Assembly (NCBI GenBank): GCA_050084515.1
Contig: CM114273.1
Span: 23,250,001-23,314,000, forward strand
Direction of reading: 5' to 3'
Length of the DNA stretch: 64,000 nucleotides
Source: Blasia pusilla
Lineage: Eukaryota > Marchantiophyta > Marchantiopsida > Blasiales
Part shown: positions 48,910-60,770 of the stretch, piece by piece
Layout of the letters: each line of letters opens with the position of its first letter
Position numbering within the stretch: position 1 is the stretch's first letter
Program-made: the position numbers and the translations under genes
The notes under the pieces: generated by a model
The model's database searches: none
What the model was told of the DNA's origin: nothing
Seen by the model: only the letters and a program-made list of their open reading frames with translations

Positions 48910-49149
48910 AAGGTTGCTCTCCAACAGTAGTGGATTACCTCTGTCGGAAGGATGATCAAGTACAATAGAATTTAACAATATTTGTATATAGATTTCCCTT
49001 CGTATTATCGTTGGAATAATAAGAAATAGATTTGTAGGGTACAAGGAAGAAATGGTTGTGGCCATCCTATTGGTCGCTCATACCTTACTCATCTAGTTAA
49101 ATACTCTATATTTATTTTTCTACTTTTTTCTAGTATTGGTTCAAATTTT

Positions 49150-50962
49150 AGGTGTCATATTTTAAGATGCTCCAAGGAAATTAGAAGAATGCAAAGCCCA
49201 AGTGGAGGAGATGTTGCAGAAAGGCTTCATCCAACCAAGCGTCTCGCCATATGGAGCCCCTATTCTTTTTCTGAAAAACAAGGGTGGAATCATGCAGTTG
49301 TGTATCAACTATCGAGCACTGAATCAACAAATAATAAAAAACAAAAATCCATCACCAAAAATATATGATTTGTTTGACAAGCTTTAAGAAGCAAAATACT
49401 TGACCAAACTTGACCTTAGAAGCGGCTATAACCAAATTCAAATTGCATATGAAGATGTGCCCAAGATTGTTTTTCGTACTATGTATGGATACTTTCAATG
49501 ATTAGTAATGCCATTTGGTCTTACTAATGCACTTGTAACCTTTATGGGCCTAATGAATGATATCTTTCCTCCATATTTAAACAAGTCATTCATTGTATTC
49601 TTAGATGATATCTTAGTCTATAGTAAAACTATAGAAGAGCATATAAATCATTTATGAGAAGTCCTTCAAATCCTAAGAGATATTGAGTTGTATGCTAAAG
49701 CTTAAAAAATGTGAGTTCGGTAAGACAGAAGTTGATTATTTAGGGCATCGAGTAAATGTAGAAGACATTCAAGTGATGATTGAGAAGGTACAAGCGATCA
49801 AAAAATGGAGTGCACATAAAGATCAAACTCAATTGAAGAGTTTTCTAGGGTTAACTGGATTCTATTGAAGATTTATCAAAGATTTTGCTCAAATTGCACA
49901 AGTACTACAACAAGAATGGGAGGATGGATGGCATCCTATTGCCTTCTTTTCTCGCAAGCTATTGCCAACGGAGCAAAACTATCATACAACTGAGCAAGAA
50001 GAACTTGCTATTGTATTGGCAACCAAGCATTGGAGATATTACTTGGACAATAAGAAGTTTATGGTGGAGACTGATCACAAGATCTTAGTCTACTTAGAAT
50101 CCCGAAAGGAGCTTTCCAAACACCAAATTTGATGGGGAGAATGGCGACAAAAATTCACCATGAAAATTATCTATGTGAAAGGAAAGAAACAATTGTCACA
50201 TGCCCTGACTCGTATACCGAAGATGAATAACATATCTAAAATGGAGATTCACTCTCGTTGGTGGAAAAAGTTACCAAAGCCACAAAGAAGGATGAAGAAA
50301 TTTCAGTTGCTCTTCATGCCAACAAAGTACACAAGTCTCAAGGATTTGTTTTCCATAAAGGTAAAGTATGAATCCCACAAGATCCACAATTACGCACTCA
50401 AGTATTGTCTGAAGCTTATGACATTGTTATTGCGGGTCATATGGGAGCTGAAAAAACCTCAGAGGGATTACAACGGGCATACTATTTGCCCAAAATAAGA
50501 GAAGATGTTGACATATATGTAAGAAGTTGTAGGATTTGTCAACAAATCAAGGCTAATAACACAAAACGAGCAAGATTGTTAAAACCTATCCCAACACCTC
50601 AAAAACGTTGTGAACAAGTCACTATGGATCTTGTTTGTGAGCTACCATGTACGATCACAGGATATGACTCTAATGTAGTATTTTTGGATAGACTAAGCAA
50701 GATGGTACACTTTCGTCCAACTAAGAAGACTATGACTGCACCAGAGTTGGTTGGGATCTACATCGAGAGAATCTTTCTTCATCATGGTCTTCCTAAAGTG
50801 CTTATCATTGATAGCGAAACCCATTTCACGAGTTTATTTTGGAAGGCTTTATTCGGATTGCTCCAAACTAAACTAGCCATGTCTACAACTTGTCCCCCTC
50901 AAACACGTGGACAAATTGGAAGGGCCAACTGTATCATTGAGGATATGCTACGTGCAACTTGA
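49150..50962 (+). pseudogene. Ordinary Ty3/Gypsy Pol: RT, RNase H, integrase, degenerate
   Basis: RT shows the [20 protein letters not shown] block, [19 protein letters not shown] and the catalytic [11 protein letters not shown] near 49,596. RNase H is short and internally deleted between about 49,885 and 50,160. The integrase zinc domain (GHMGAEKT...CRICQQIK) and core follow at 50,430-50,962. The core keeps the first two Asp residues (MDLVCEL, IIDSETHF), but the catalytic Glu of the DGQTERVN motif is Gly here (GQIGRAN). Stops at 49,386, 49,500 and elsewhere. Gag and protease are absent between the primer-binding site and RT, so this is an internally deleted copy. Confidence 0.88.
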
Positions 50963-52084
50963 GAGAGCAAGTTTCCCCTTCGTTTCGGCTCATTTGGAGC
51001 CATATCGAGGTACTTACTATTTTAGATAAATACCATTTTGAGTATATGGTCGACTTTTTATTTTTGGTAAGTGGCCCTTGACCTCCTACATCAGGTCAAG
51101 AGGCAAGGAGATGACTTGGGAGCATAGGTTACCATGGAGAGAGCTTGGAGGAGGGGAGGGGTATACATCAAAGAAAGGGAGCTTGAGAGCTCATTCTCTC
51201 TTTGTTGAACCTCTTGGAACGAGGCGGCGGAGCTATCTCTTGCTTGCCTTGCACTCTCATTAGAAGAGTGGATTTAGTTTGACATTGAGAGAGACATATG
51301 AGAGTGCACACATTTGAGAGTTATGGTGTTGAGAGAGATTGGATCTTGATTTACAAAGAGAGAATGAGACGAGTGAGAGAGATTTATGGGGGAGCTCACT
51401 CGTCACTCATTGGTTTTGCAGGTTGGGGATCGTATTCCCCGTTCAACGGTTCATGGGAGTGCTCACCAGAGTCGGAGCCACTCATTTTGTATGTTTCCTT
51501 TTCCGATTTTTCATGTGGAAGAGTGGCGCGCGGACGCACTATCCAATTTTTGGTAGGAATTGAGTATAGGGGCAAATTTTCCCATGTCGGTGCTCTCGAG
51601 AGCACCATGTAGCTTGCAGATTTTTCTTTTCACAGGTTTTACATTTTCGTCGGGAAAAATCAGTGCAGAAGCACTGCTAAAATTTTTGTAGGAGAAAGAG
51701 AAATTGGGCTTTACAATAGTCCCCGTCAGTTTTTGCTCGAATGTTCGATTCAAAATATTTTTTGACGGTATCGTAAATCTTGAAAGTTGTGCACGTTGTG
51801 CAATGATAGTGCGCAATTTGGAGTAGCGAGCAAAAAGTTATGGTCAATCTTGCAAAACTGCCATTGTTAGGTGATTTTAAGGGTTAAATTGTTCAAACCC
51901 TAAACCAACCGCCGCGCCGGCGGCGGCCATCACCGTCATAATCACCATCAATGGTCCACCATCCACTGTCGGTAGTCGCCACCGCCTAGCGCTGCTCAGA
52001 GATGCGTTCGGCGATTATCCACCCTTGGTTGTCATTGTCGCCATTACGAAGTAGAGGGTCTTCCACGACAACCATTGATTCTCT
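50963..52084. other. No gene recognised
   Basis: This region between the Gypsy Pol and the dispersed repeat has short frames only. A GAGAGA-rich stretch is at about 51,280-51,400. CG content rises near 51,905, with a low-complexity CCGCGCCGGCGGCGGCC run. Confidence 0.4.
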
Positions 52085-52945
52085 TACTTTGTCGCGCCCC
52101 TACTCTCGTTGAACGTCAATCTTTAGTGTTGCGGAAGCGTGCGTTCAGTAGGTCACGAACTCATCGCAGATCTGCACCCAAACACGCACTCTCGTTAGTC
52201 GGGTCTGGGCCAACCGGCTTTCCAACCCATCGAGTCCTCGACTCGGCGTCTCATCAAGCTCAACCTTCCTTAGTTCCTAGCTTCCAAAACATGGCAAGTC
52301 CTTCAAGACTTGGAGCAGACTTCTGGTTAGTCCAGGGATCTGAAAAAACGACACTTGCACGCCTAGCGATCCCAACATTCAACGGTCCTCGTGTGAGTTC
52401 GAACCGAGACCCAAGTAATTGAGTCGCGTGAAATCCAGAGAGGATGTCTAAAATCGCCTCAATGGACTTGGTGCAGGTTTTCCAACCCAACGCCCAAACT
52501 CGCGTTCCGTTCCATGCCCTTGAGCCGCCCCACGGCGCCCAAAGTGGGGTTTGGGTTCCAAGCACTCTCGGAGACCTTCCCCCTTACTAGTACTTCTGGG
52601 GTTCTCCAATAACCCCTCCCCTTTGGGAAAAGAGGTTCGGGCCCTTCATTGTGGCCCTCAACCCGACTCCACTTACAGTCGTTTTCGGGTTGTATATCGG
52701 CTTCTGCTTATGCGTTTGCAGCGATCTTTGGTGCGTTTGGACCGGCTCTCCATAAGCTTTCCAACGCACCCTTATTTGCTCCAAATGCATCTTGGCGCTA
52801 AAAGTTATGGCCATAAATACAGTCGAAAACTCTCAAACGCAAGTGACGTTCCAAATCCGGATCTTTCCTTTGGCAACCCACTTCCTAGACTCGACTTCTT
52901 TCAAGTCTCATTCCGCGTTTGGTCTAGGTTTCTCAGTCACGACCA
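52085..52945 (+). repeat. Dispersed repeat, partner of 16,930-17,790
   Basis: It aligns in opposite orientation with 16,930-17,790 over about 860 bp. This copy retains many CG dinucleotides (for example GCGGAAGCGTGCG at about 52,130). It precedes the leader region of the + strand DNMT-Gypsy element but no link between them is shown. Confidence 0.75.
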
Positions 52946-53949
52946 TAACACTTGAAACGCAATTCCTTGCTCGCGTCTCGTCTCTTGTCTCCTCTTTGAG
53001 ACACCTCCAACGCGCAAACCATCTTAGCGTGAGTCCGCTAATGTTCCGATGTTCCGCTTGGTACTTGTTTGCACTACCACCACGTATTTTATTTTGGCCG
53101 CCATCGTCAGCAATTTCGTCATCAACCAGTGATGGCAGGTGACCTCGGGTTATGGAGTTTGAGTTTTCATTTCATGCTGCTATGTTGTGATTGGTAGCCG
53201 CTCGATGACGATCGAGTACCGTGCCATGACGCCCGTAGCCGCAGCGTGTCACTGATTGCCACGCCGTGCCGCTCGTGGCCACACCGCATCGTCTCGATTG
53301 CAAAACCACTCCTTCACTAAGGAGCAGAGCGTGTGAATTGCTGATTGAGGAGGGTATGCCGCCGAGTGCCGCGCCCCATTCTTGAGTGCCGCACCATTTG
53401 TAGTCGTTGCATGCCGCCAGTGTCGCACCGAACCGCAGGACCTGCACTGCACATTGAGGAGGTTTGAGCAGCGTCAATATGAGAGGAGTACGACTTGCTG
53501 ATAGGAGGAGTTGTCTTCACAATTGAGTTGGGGTCAAGATTTTTAGCTGCCGAGGAGCGACATCGACATTATTGTCAAGTTACCCATTATGGTCTCTTAC
53601 CCTACACGTGTGAGGGATTTCCGGGTATTCGGAAGTTATTTGGGATATTGGGTTTCGTGTTGATGTTGAGAGCATCGATGATGCATGGGTTTAGGGGACA
53701 TAGAGCTGTGTGGGATGTCCAGAGTTGAGGATGGTTTGTCGATGAGACGATAGATCAGTTGATTTTCCGCACTACGCTGCTTGTTTCCGCATAGCACACG
53801 TCTCAGTCAAAGAGTGTAGATTAAGTGCCGTATGTTTAGTTTGACTGATTAAGGGATTACTCGCAAGATTGAGAGTGATCGTGGGAGATGGGCATGAGGG
53901 CCATCACGGCATTTTTTTGAGATTTTGAGACAAGGTAGTGAACTTGAGA
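52946..53949. other. Possible 5' leader of the + strand DNMT-Gypsy element
   Basis: No convincing coding sequence is present. The stretch around 53,170-53,450 is GC-rich, with repeated GCCGC/GTGCC phrases. No LTR matching the A or M units was found upstream of Gag, so the 5' end of the element is undefined. Confidence 0.35.
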
Positions 53950-55671
53950 GTAGCTTTGGAGGATTTACCCGGAGTGGTGCGAGGTTTCGAGGGTCTCCTC
54001 GTGAGAGACCACCTTGATCTCCTTCTGTGTCATCTTCAGACAAGGGGGAGCATGTGGAGGAATGTGTTAGTGATCCATCGTACACATTGAGTGGTCCTAC
54101 CAGTTCGGCGTACAAGATGGACAACCGGGATAGAGAACCGCGTAGGTTTTCGGGTGTTGTAGGCACTATAGAGCTACACGACTTCATTGCGGAGTTTAGG
54201 AGTTGGTGTGACTCACAGCGGGCAAGAAACTCTAGAGAGTTCAACCCGTTTAGAACATACAACGGTATGTTCTAGCATTTAGAGGGGGCGCCCATGGATG
54301 ATAACCATGAGTTCTCCCACAGATATGCCCAGGAGATTGAGGCATGGCGACTCTACTATGACCCATACTATGTGTCATGGACGGAGCCGTTCCAGATGAG
54401 GAGGAGGAGTCAAGAGAGGCTACTTCTTCTTCCACTAGTTTTTTAGGAGGGATCACTCGCACTGGAGCAGTTGCACCATCTAGTCGAGTTGGTCCCAGGT
54501 TCAACCCCGTGGTTGAGTTCTTCGTTGAGTTGAGGGCGAGCTACCATGGGGTACAAACGGAGAAGTTTTTGAGCATCCACAACTTCCAGAGGCGCCTAGG
54601 TTAGAGTTTGCGTGAGCCTTACACTCGCTTGCGCTGGTTGATCAACCTCACTTAAGGGATGACAAAGGCTCATGGTATCCACTCATGGTACGCGATGTTG
54701 GACCGGACACGGGTGGGGGAGGGGTACTTCTTATGAACACCTCCCCTATGTTGAGAGATGTTTTAAGGACCGCCGAGAATATTCAGCGCAACATGGCTGA
54801 GGAGAGCGTAGCCACCATGGGTTCTAGGCGAGAGCAGTCACGATTGTCTGCACCACCAATGCAGCAACGTGGACTCCGAGATAGGTCGACTGTGGCACCA
54901 CGAGCTCAGGGAGGATCCCGGGAGGCCGTGCCACAGAGACCTACGCCTTCATATGCGGCTCAACAACAGCCGTATACGATAACTTGTTGGTCATGTGGTG
55001 GAGCCCATCATCAGCATGATTGCACTCGTCAGGGTCATGGACGTATGCCTCAGCATGGAGGAGGAGATGGTGCTACACCGGGAGGTTATCAGTGTGACTA
55101 TTGTCAGAGGTATGGTTACACACGCACCTAGTGTTTTAGTTTACATCCTGAGTTACGTCCGGACTGAGGGCCAGAGAGGGCACCAGAGCAAGTAGCCGGT
55201 CCGGGTGGGCTAGACATCGTGCACCAGGTGGATCCGTTGGGGGACAAGGAGCTGGAGTTGCCCGACAGGGTGGTGGAGCTGCGCGTTGAGGAGGTAGAGT
55301 CCCACCACCTAGACGCGTCAAGGGAGATGGGCGTGAGGCTGGGATGGTTGCTCATATACACCAGCTATAAGAGTAGATTGCTGCTATGGCATTGAGGTTA
55401 TCCGATGCCAGATCCGTGACATTGACATCATTTGGAGCAGCCAGAGATATGGAGGATCCTGGTTGGATGTGCAAGGTTGCCTAGATGGAGGCCGCCGTAG
55501 TTGTGACGCATGGAGCAGGTGCAGAGTTGGATCCACAATGAGGGGAAGCTAGGAAATAGAACAGGCTTCTTCTGTCTTTCATGTTATCCGAGGCAATGAG
55601 GACCCCATCAATGAGTCCTGATCAGAGTTCTCGGAGAGTTGGTGATGTTATTGGTGTGCAGGCACGGAGGG
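53950..55671 (+). pseudogene. DNMT-Gypsy Gag, degenerate (host element, first part)
   Basis: The capsid-like part (54,100-54,620) has a FSGVVGTIELHDFIAEFRSW block like Ty3 Gag and a NFQRRLG...YTRLRWLINLT region. A Gln/Pro/Arg-rich linker leads to two zinc knuckles at about 54,985-55,140. The first is CWSCGGAHHQHDC (close to CX2CX4HX4C) and the second is CDYCQRYGYTRT-x-C, with the His changed to Tyr. These bind element RNA. Stops and frameshifts are frequent. The frame in use just before 55,671 (SSRRVGDVIGVQAR) stays open when continued at 61,949, which supports this as the upstream half of the element split by the insertion at 55,672. No aspartic protease D(S/T)G motif was found. Confidence 0.75.
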
Positions 55672-56257
55672 TGTCGTGCGAATCCACATCGTCATACAAC
55701 ATACATCGGTGACATACCATACTCACAAACATACATAATATAGACGAGAGCATCCACAAACATAAGTGTACCACAACTGAAATCCGTGAAAGACCTACTG
55801 TCATAAAACACGTATAGAATCACATACAATCGAGCCAAACCCACTCCACGATGGGAGAATCTAGGTCGAAGCTTGCGGGAAACACCACAGCCAAGAGCTC
55901 TACTCACTACTAAGGCTAACTCCCAACGCAACAGGCTCAACTCAAAAAACTAACTGTTCTTTGAGTGCACTCCACCTTATATCCTCCAACCTAAGAGCGG
56001 GCCCTACTCGAAAAGTCACCCTCAACTGAGTAACCCCCAACCCTATGTATGAAATCTCATCTCTACCTAGACAGTGCGGCCCTACATAAGGTATGGCCTC
56101 TATTAGCACACTATACTCTACGACATAATCCGTATGGTCATGATAGCTGTCGTGCGAATCTACATCGTCATACAACATACATCGCTGACATACCATACTC
56201 ACATACATACATAACATAGACGAGAGCATCCACAAACATAAGTATACCACAACTCGC
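55672..56257 (-). repeat. 3' terminal block (A-M-A') of DNMT-Gypsy copy 2
   Basis: On the minus strand this matches 23,012-23,593 in order and spacing: A (about 56,257-56,150), M (about 56,146-55,778) and A' (about 55,777-55,672), ending CGCACGACA at the insertion border. The two A units are about 105 bp each and nearly identical. Confidence 0.75.
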
Positions 56258-56424
56258 CCCCCTAACTGGAGGTTAGGTCCCTCTAACTCCCAGGTAGCCC
56301 TATACATCTACTACATGCTATACACCTTCGTGGATGCACGAATCAGAAGGCCGGGTGCTAGGTTGCCCCATCGTTAGTCGCCCATCTGTAATCCATATCA
56401 TGCAAAGATCAAGTCATCTACCTC

Positions 56425-59077
56425 CTAAATACATCGAGGACAAACCCACCTTCCAGTAGGAACAACATCCATACGTGGAGTCAAACATATCATGTGTCAA
56501 CCCCTAGAACACCGATCACACACCAACATACGGGCTGCGTTACCAGCAGACCCACACAACATGCACCTCAAGCTAGCACGTATCATGGCTAAGCTTGGGT
56601 CAACAGTACCATCCACATTTGGAAGATGACATGGCGCACAATTACGCACATGGTCCTTCCAAACAACTCCATCACGACCCTCCAACATGAGAACTCCAGA
56701 AGCTAACACCTCGCGCACTCATAAAATAGTGCGGCCTGCCGTCACATCCAACATTGTCGGTGCAATCTGCTGCAAATAGACATAGTCCCCCACATGGAAC
56801 CTACGAATGGATGGTCGATAACCTCCACCCCGAATGATTGCATACCGCAACGTATCCCTGTGTTGAGCAATGGCAAGATTCTCAAAGGCTGTTGCCATAA
56901 TTCTCCGAAAGAGCTCTGCCCGCTGAGAACACACCCTCATTCACATCTTTGGGTCATCAAGATTCACCACCTCACTAGACTCTCGACGAATTGTTGCTGG
57001 CAAGTCTGGATCTCGGCCGTATAACAGAAAATAAGGTGAGAAGGAAGCCAAGGATGCTTGGCAACTCAACCTATACCCCATGGCTAACCATGGCAACTGA
57101 ATATCCGAGTCTCCAAGATGCCCCTTCTGTAGGCCATACTTGCGCAATGCCCTCTTCACCGTCGGAACCACACGCTCAGCCAAACCATCCGCCTTTGGAT
57201 GATCTCGAGACGTGGTCCGATGATCAATCAACGCCTTGTCACACAAGACCTGAAACTCACCCTGAAACTTTGACCTTGGTCGGTCAAGACTTCACCTTGG
57301 TGGTGCACTAAAATGGCTAAGCACTCTATCAAGAAACGCGTACGCCGTTCCCTCACTTGCCTTGTCAGGTAATGCCACCAACTCAATCCACTTGGAGAAG
57401 TGCTCCACCATCACCAACACATATCGATGATGTAAATAGTCATCGGTAATGATCCCATAAAGTCCACACTCCAACGGTAACCCAACCCCATAATAGGCAA
57501 GGGGTGTAATTGTGGTGTAGGGGCATTGAATGATGCCCTCACCCGGTCACAAACCATACAACGTGACACCAACTGCTGCACCTGAGTATGCATGCCACGC
57601 CACCAATACTGACCAAGGAGTAAGCTATACGTCTGCTTTACCCCAAAATGTCCCAACTCCTAATGGGCATGCCGCACAATGCGCTCTCTCTGAGCCAAAT
57701 GCGGCACTACTCGTACTCTACCATCCTCCCACACACGGAGAATATGTGTTCCCTCCAATCGATACCTCTTAGCACGTTGAAGAACACGGTCTCGCTCCTT
57801 GGCACTCACTAAAGTGTGCCACAACCCACACTACTGCCAAGCACTCTCCCTCATATGAACTATAGCGCGACTCCGCTGCATTATTCGAACGACTTGCATA
57901 GGCCACCACAAACTCCATGTGCTCATCATCATGTTGTGTCAACACTGCTCCAAGTCCCAACCTACTCCAATTAGTGTGTAACTGAAATGGGCGCCCTCTG
58001 ATAGGTCTCCTCAAGATAGGCGCCGCCACCAAGATAAGCTCCACAAAAGCTCTCTCTTGATCATCTCCCCAGTGCCACTCTTGATCTGATTTCAGCAATT
58101 GGTTCAAAGGTTTAACCATAGCACTAAATCCCTTCACATACCTCCGATAGTAGTTCGCCAATCCCATGAATGCCCGAACTCTACTCACATCTACCGGACG
58201 TGGAATAAGTGCAATAGCCTCCACCTTTGCTTGCTGAACTCCCAAACCACCTGGATAGATCACATGACCGAGGTACTCAACATCCTCATGGAAGAACTTA
58301 CACTTTCCTAGATGAAAACGTAGACCATGAGCTTTCAACCGCTCAAACATCATCTGCAAATGTATCTGATGCTCCCCCACCGTGTTACTGAACACCAAGA
58401 TATCATCAATGTAACACCGAACAAAATCCAACCCTGCTAGTATCCTTTCCATCACTCTCTGAAACTCGGTAGGTGCATTCTTCAACCCAAAGGGTAAGAA
58501 TTTCCACTGGTACAAACAATCCTTGCCATGAGAGTTGACACCCCAAAATGTTGTCTTGGCCTTGTCACTCTCTCGAATCGGAAATTGATGGTATCCTGCC
58601 CGAAGATCCAAAGTACTAAATTTTTTTTCCTGTCCCACCACATCAAAGATCTCCTCAGGTGTAGGCATGGCATACCTATCGGCCTTGGTTTGCCGATTGA
58701 TAGGACGGTAATTTGCACACATCCGCCTATCCATGTAGTTTCCATGCATATTCTTTTTAGCAGGCATGACAGTGGCTGATGCATACTCTCCATGCGACAA
58801 CTCCACTAATCTAGCCTCCAAAAGGTCCAACGTCCTACTCTGAATCAGGTCCCTCTCCATATCACTATATCGGTAGGGACGACGGAAGATTGGCGAAATC
58901 AATCCGTATACTGTGTCCAACTAGAGAACCCAACTCCTTCATGCTAAAGGCAAAACAACTCCTATAAGCACGTAGGAACTGTGTCAAGCGTCGTTTCTCA
59001 CCTCCCGTAAGCTTGGGCCTAAGTAATGGCTCCCAAGTCTCCTTCACTGGCACACTAGAGGGAGAGGACGATGCCAT
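56425..59077 (-). pseudogene. DNMT-Gypsy copy 2 Pol: RT, RNase H (deleted), integrase, PHD
   Basis: RT is almost continuous from 58,920 and keeps FVRCYIDDILVF, the 11 nt missing from copy 1 being present here. RNase H is cut: about 450 bp corresponding to 21,008-21,459 of copy 1 are missing, with junction trinucleotide TAG shared by both ends (near 57,810). The integrase zinc domain, the first Asp (WSVDFMGS) and the Glu (DGLAERV) are present. A frameshift lies near 57,290-57,250. The PHD finger (CMLCGSAGNAARMLVCDRC, then HMIC and WVCPRC, about 56,580-56,427) has its internal Trp codon changed to TGA. All C4HC3 ligands remain. Confidence 0.9.
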
Positions 59078-59083
59078 TGGCTG

Positions 59084-59508
59084 CTACGCAACCCCCTCAC
59101 AAGATGGTACACCCTTAGCTACACCATTATCTGAGCAAATAACTCCTCCACCAGCAGGAGCAACCAACTCCACATGCCCAGCCATTACATCCCATTTACT
59201 CCAAGGATGCAAAATACTACTCTTCTCACCCCCAACCGATGCCTCTACCGTCCCGGTAGCCATCAAGCTCATTACAAGGGGTGGAAGACCCACAAACATA
59301 GTCCGAAGTCGACGCTACTCGGCCATACCAAGACTCAAAATCCAAGTCAAACAATTCAGGTCCATGGCGTGACCCAACACATGACGTCGTGAAGCCTCAG
59401 AAATGGAAGCAACCGCTGTCACACCAGTAGCATATCCCATCGCACGCTCTCTCTCATCAGCGTTAGGCTCCACCAACTGTCGCAGATGAGAATCCCATAC
59501 AAGCCCGT
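59084..59508 (-). pseudogene. DNMT C-terminal end and linker, copy 2
   Basis: On the minus strand 59,508-59,305 gives the end of the C5-methyltransferase: VEPNADERERAMGYATG, then the motif X region ISEASRRHVLGHAMDLNCLT and WILSLGMAE. After one stop it continues as a linker of about 70 residues (LPPLVMSLMATGTVEAS; HPWSKWDVMAGHVEL; GVPSCEGVA). It ends at TAG (59,086-59,084), followed two codons later by Met and by RT in the same phase. This shows directly that the methyltransferase sits just upstream of RT in the same element. The upstream methyltransferase part is cut off by the LTR at 59,509. Confidence 0.85.
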
Positions 59509-60025
59509 GTCACATTTGAGTAGCCGATAGGCCGAGATCTATCGTGGATAGGGCGTAGAAGCCAGCAGGACTATCTTGAGTGTAACTTTGTCCCACGATG
59601 TCGGATGAAGTTGAGGACAGGTCCATTGTGTCAGGAACATCGTTTCTGACAACGTTCATGTTGAGGTCTTTTACATCCGGGTGACTTGTTGACCAGGCCA
59701 CCCGCCCCTGGTAACTTGTGCGCGTAGGTTACCAAGGGAAGGGCTATTTTTAGCGGAAGAGCCTTTTGGCCCTTCCCAACCCTATATAAGAGAGAAAGAT
59801 GGCTTTCCTAAGCCATCTTTCTCATGTTGGGCCGTTGGAGCACCTCCCTTGTATGTGTGTGAGCTAGGACTAGGATGCTAGCGTCCGGATTCCTTGATAG
59901 CACAGGGTGGACGAGGCTCGATATGCCCATGTAGATTGAGGAGTGGAGTTTTAGGCCGGGTGTGTCGTTTTTACTGCTCTTTATTTTTTACATGAGAAAG
60001 ATGTCATGGGGCTGGTGGGAATTCG
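59509..60025 (+). repeat. LTR (59,509-60,006) with tRNA primer-binding site, different family
   Basis: This 498-bp segment starts TGTCACATTTGAG and ends GAAAGATGTCA, with a TATA box CTATATAAG at 59,782-59,790. Immediately after it TGGGGCTGGTGGGAATTCG (60,007-60,025) fits the geometry of a primer-binding site: TGG, one discriminator base, seven acceptor-stem bases, five T-stem bases and TCG. It is not the initiator-Met site used by the other elements here. Internal sequence is truncated after about 160 bp. No partner LTR was found. Confidence 0.6.
59793..59822. repeat. Perfect 13-bp hairpin just downstream of the LTR TATA box
   Basis: AGAAAGATGGCTT (59,793-59,805) and AAGCCATCTTTCT (59,810-59,822) are exact reverse complements around TCCT. 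The hairpin starts 3 bp after the TATA box, so it may be in or next to the start of the R region of the LTR transcript. Confidence 0.7.
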
Positions 60026-60189
60026 TTGTTTGCAGTAGGCAAGCGAGTTGCCTTGGTCGGGAGCCCCTGGAGACGTGTGTGTGACGTTTTGTGTGTCATT
60101 TTTATGTTCGTAAGGCCGTGGGTGGAAGCACTATCCGTTTTTCTCAGATTTTGCTGGTGCGGATTGATGGGGGACAGCAGCAGGGTGTA

Positions 60190-60770
60190 GCGCAGGGAAA
60201 AATGAACATGTGCCACTCTAGCCGCCTTCGCACTCTCTGCTCAAACGACGTCCCAGGAAGTCCATGGGTGCCTATCTCTCCTCGTCTCGCCCCCAGCCAA
60301 TGCATGTATAGACCCTGTAGGAAATAGTCCAACTCGTGGACGTGACGGCATGGATGACACTCGCATCCGTCTCTATTCAGCCATACCTAGGCTGACTATC
60401 CATGTGAGACAGTTGAGGTCCATCGCCTGCCCCAACACCTGTCTCCGTGATGCCTTCGTCATCCCTGGCACCGCTGTAGTACCGATAGTGAATCCCATGG
60501 CGCGCTCACGCTCATCTGCTGTAGGCTCCTCCAATGCTCCGCTCACCTCATCCCAAATCATGCCTGGCCCTCCGTGACGAAAGGCATGGGATGCTGGGAA
60601 GCTCACAAACGTAGGTAAGGCTGCCCTCAACTCCCCCACCCTATTGGCCATGGCCAACGGTGGTCTATCATCCCATGTCACCACCTGAGATCGACGCCTT
60701 GAGCCCAAAATAATATTCACTGTGAGATGTGGTGCTCTCTGGACTCCACTGTATGCTCGACTCAAATCAT
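60190..60770 (-). pseudogene. DNMT C-terminal fragment, third copy
   Basis: On the minus strand an uninterrupted 130-codon frame (60,765-60,373) covers the region after methyltransferase motif VIII to the end. Landmarks are RVGELRAALPTFVSFPASHA, then TADERERAMGFTIG, then the motif X block TKASRRQVLGQAMDLNCLTW. Downstream (to about 60,190) the GETRRDRHPWTSWDV linker resembles the + strand element more than copy 2. Upstream at about 60,770 it is fused to a noncoding leader, so Gag and the N-terminal methyltransferase half have been deleted. Confidence 0.85.

Noticed and set aside
51298-51612. Open frames of 104 and 74 codons after the Gypsy Pol
   Set aside because: Overlapping frames in different phases in a GAGAGA-rich region, with no recognisable motif.
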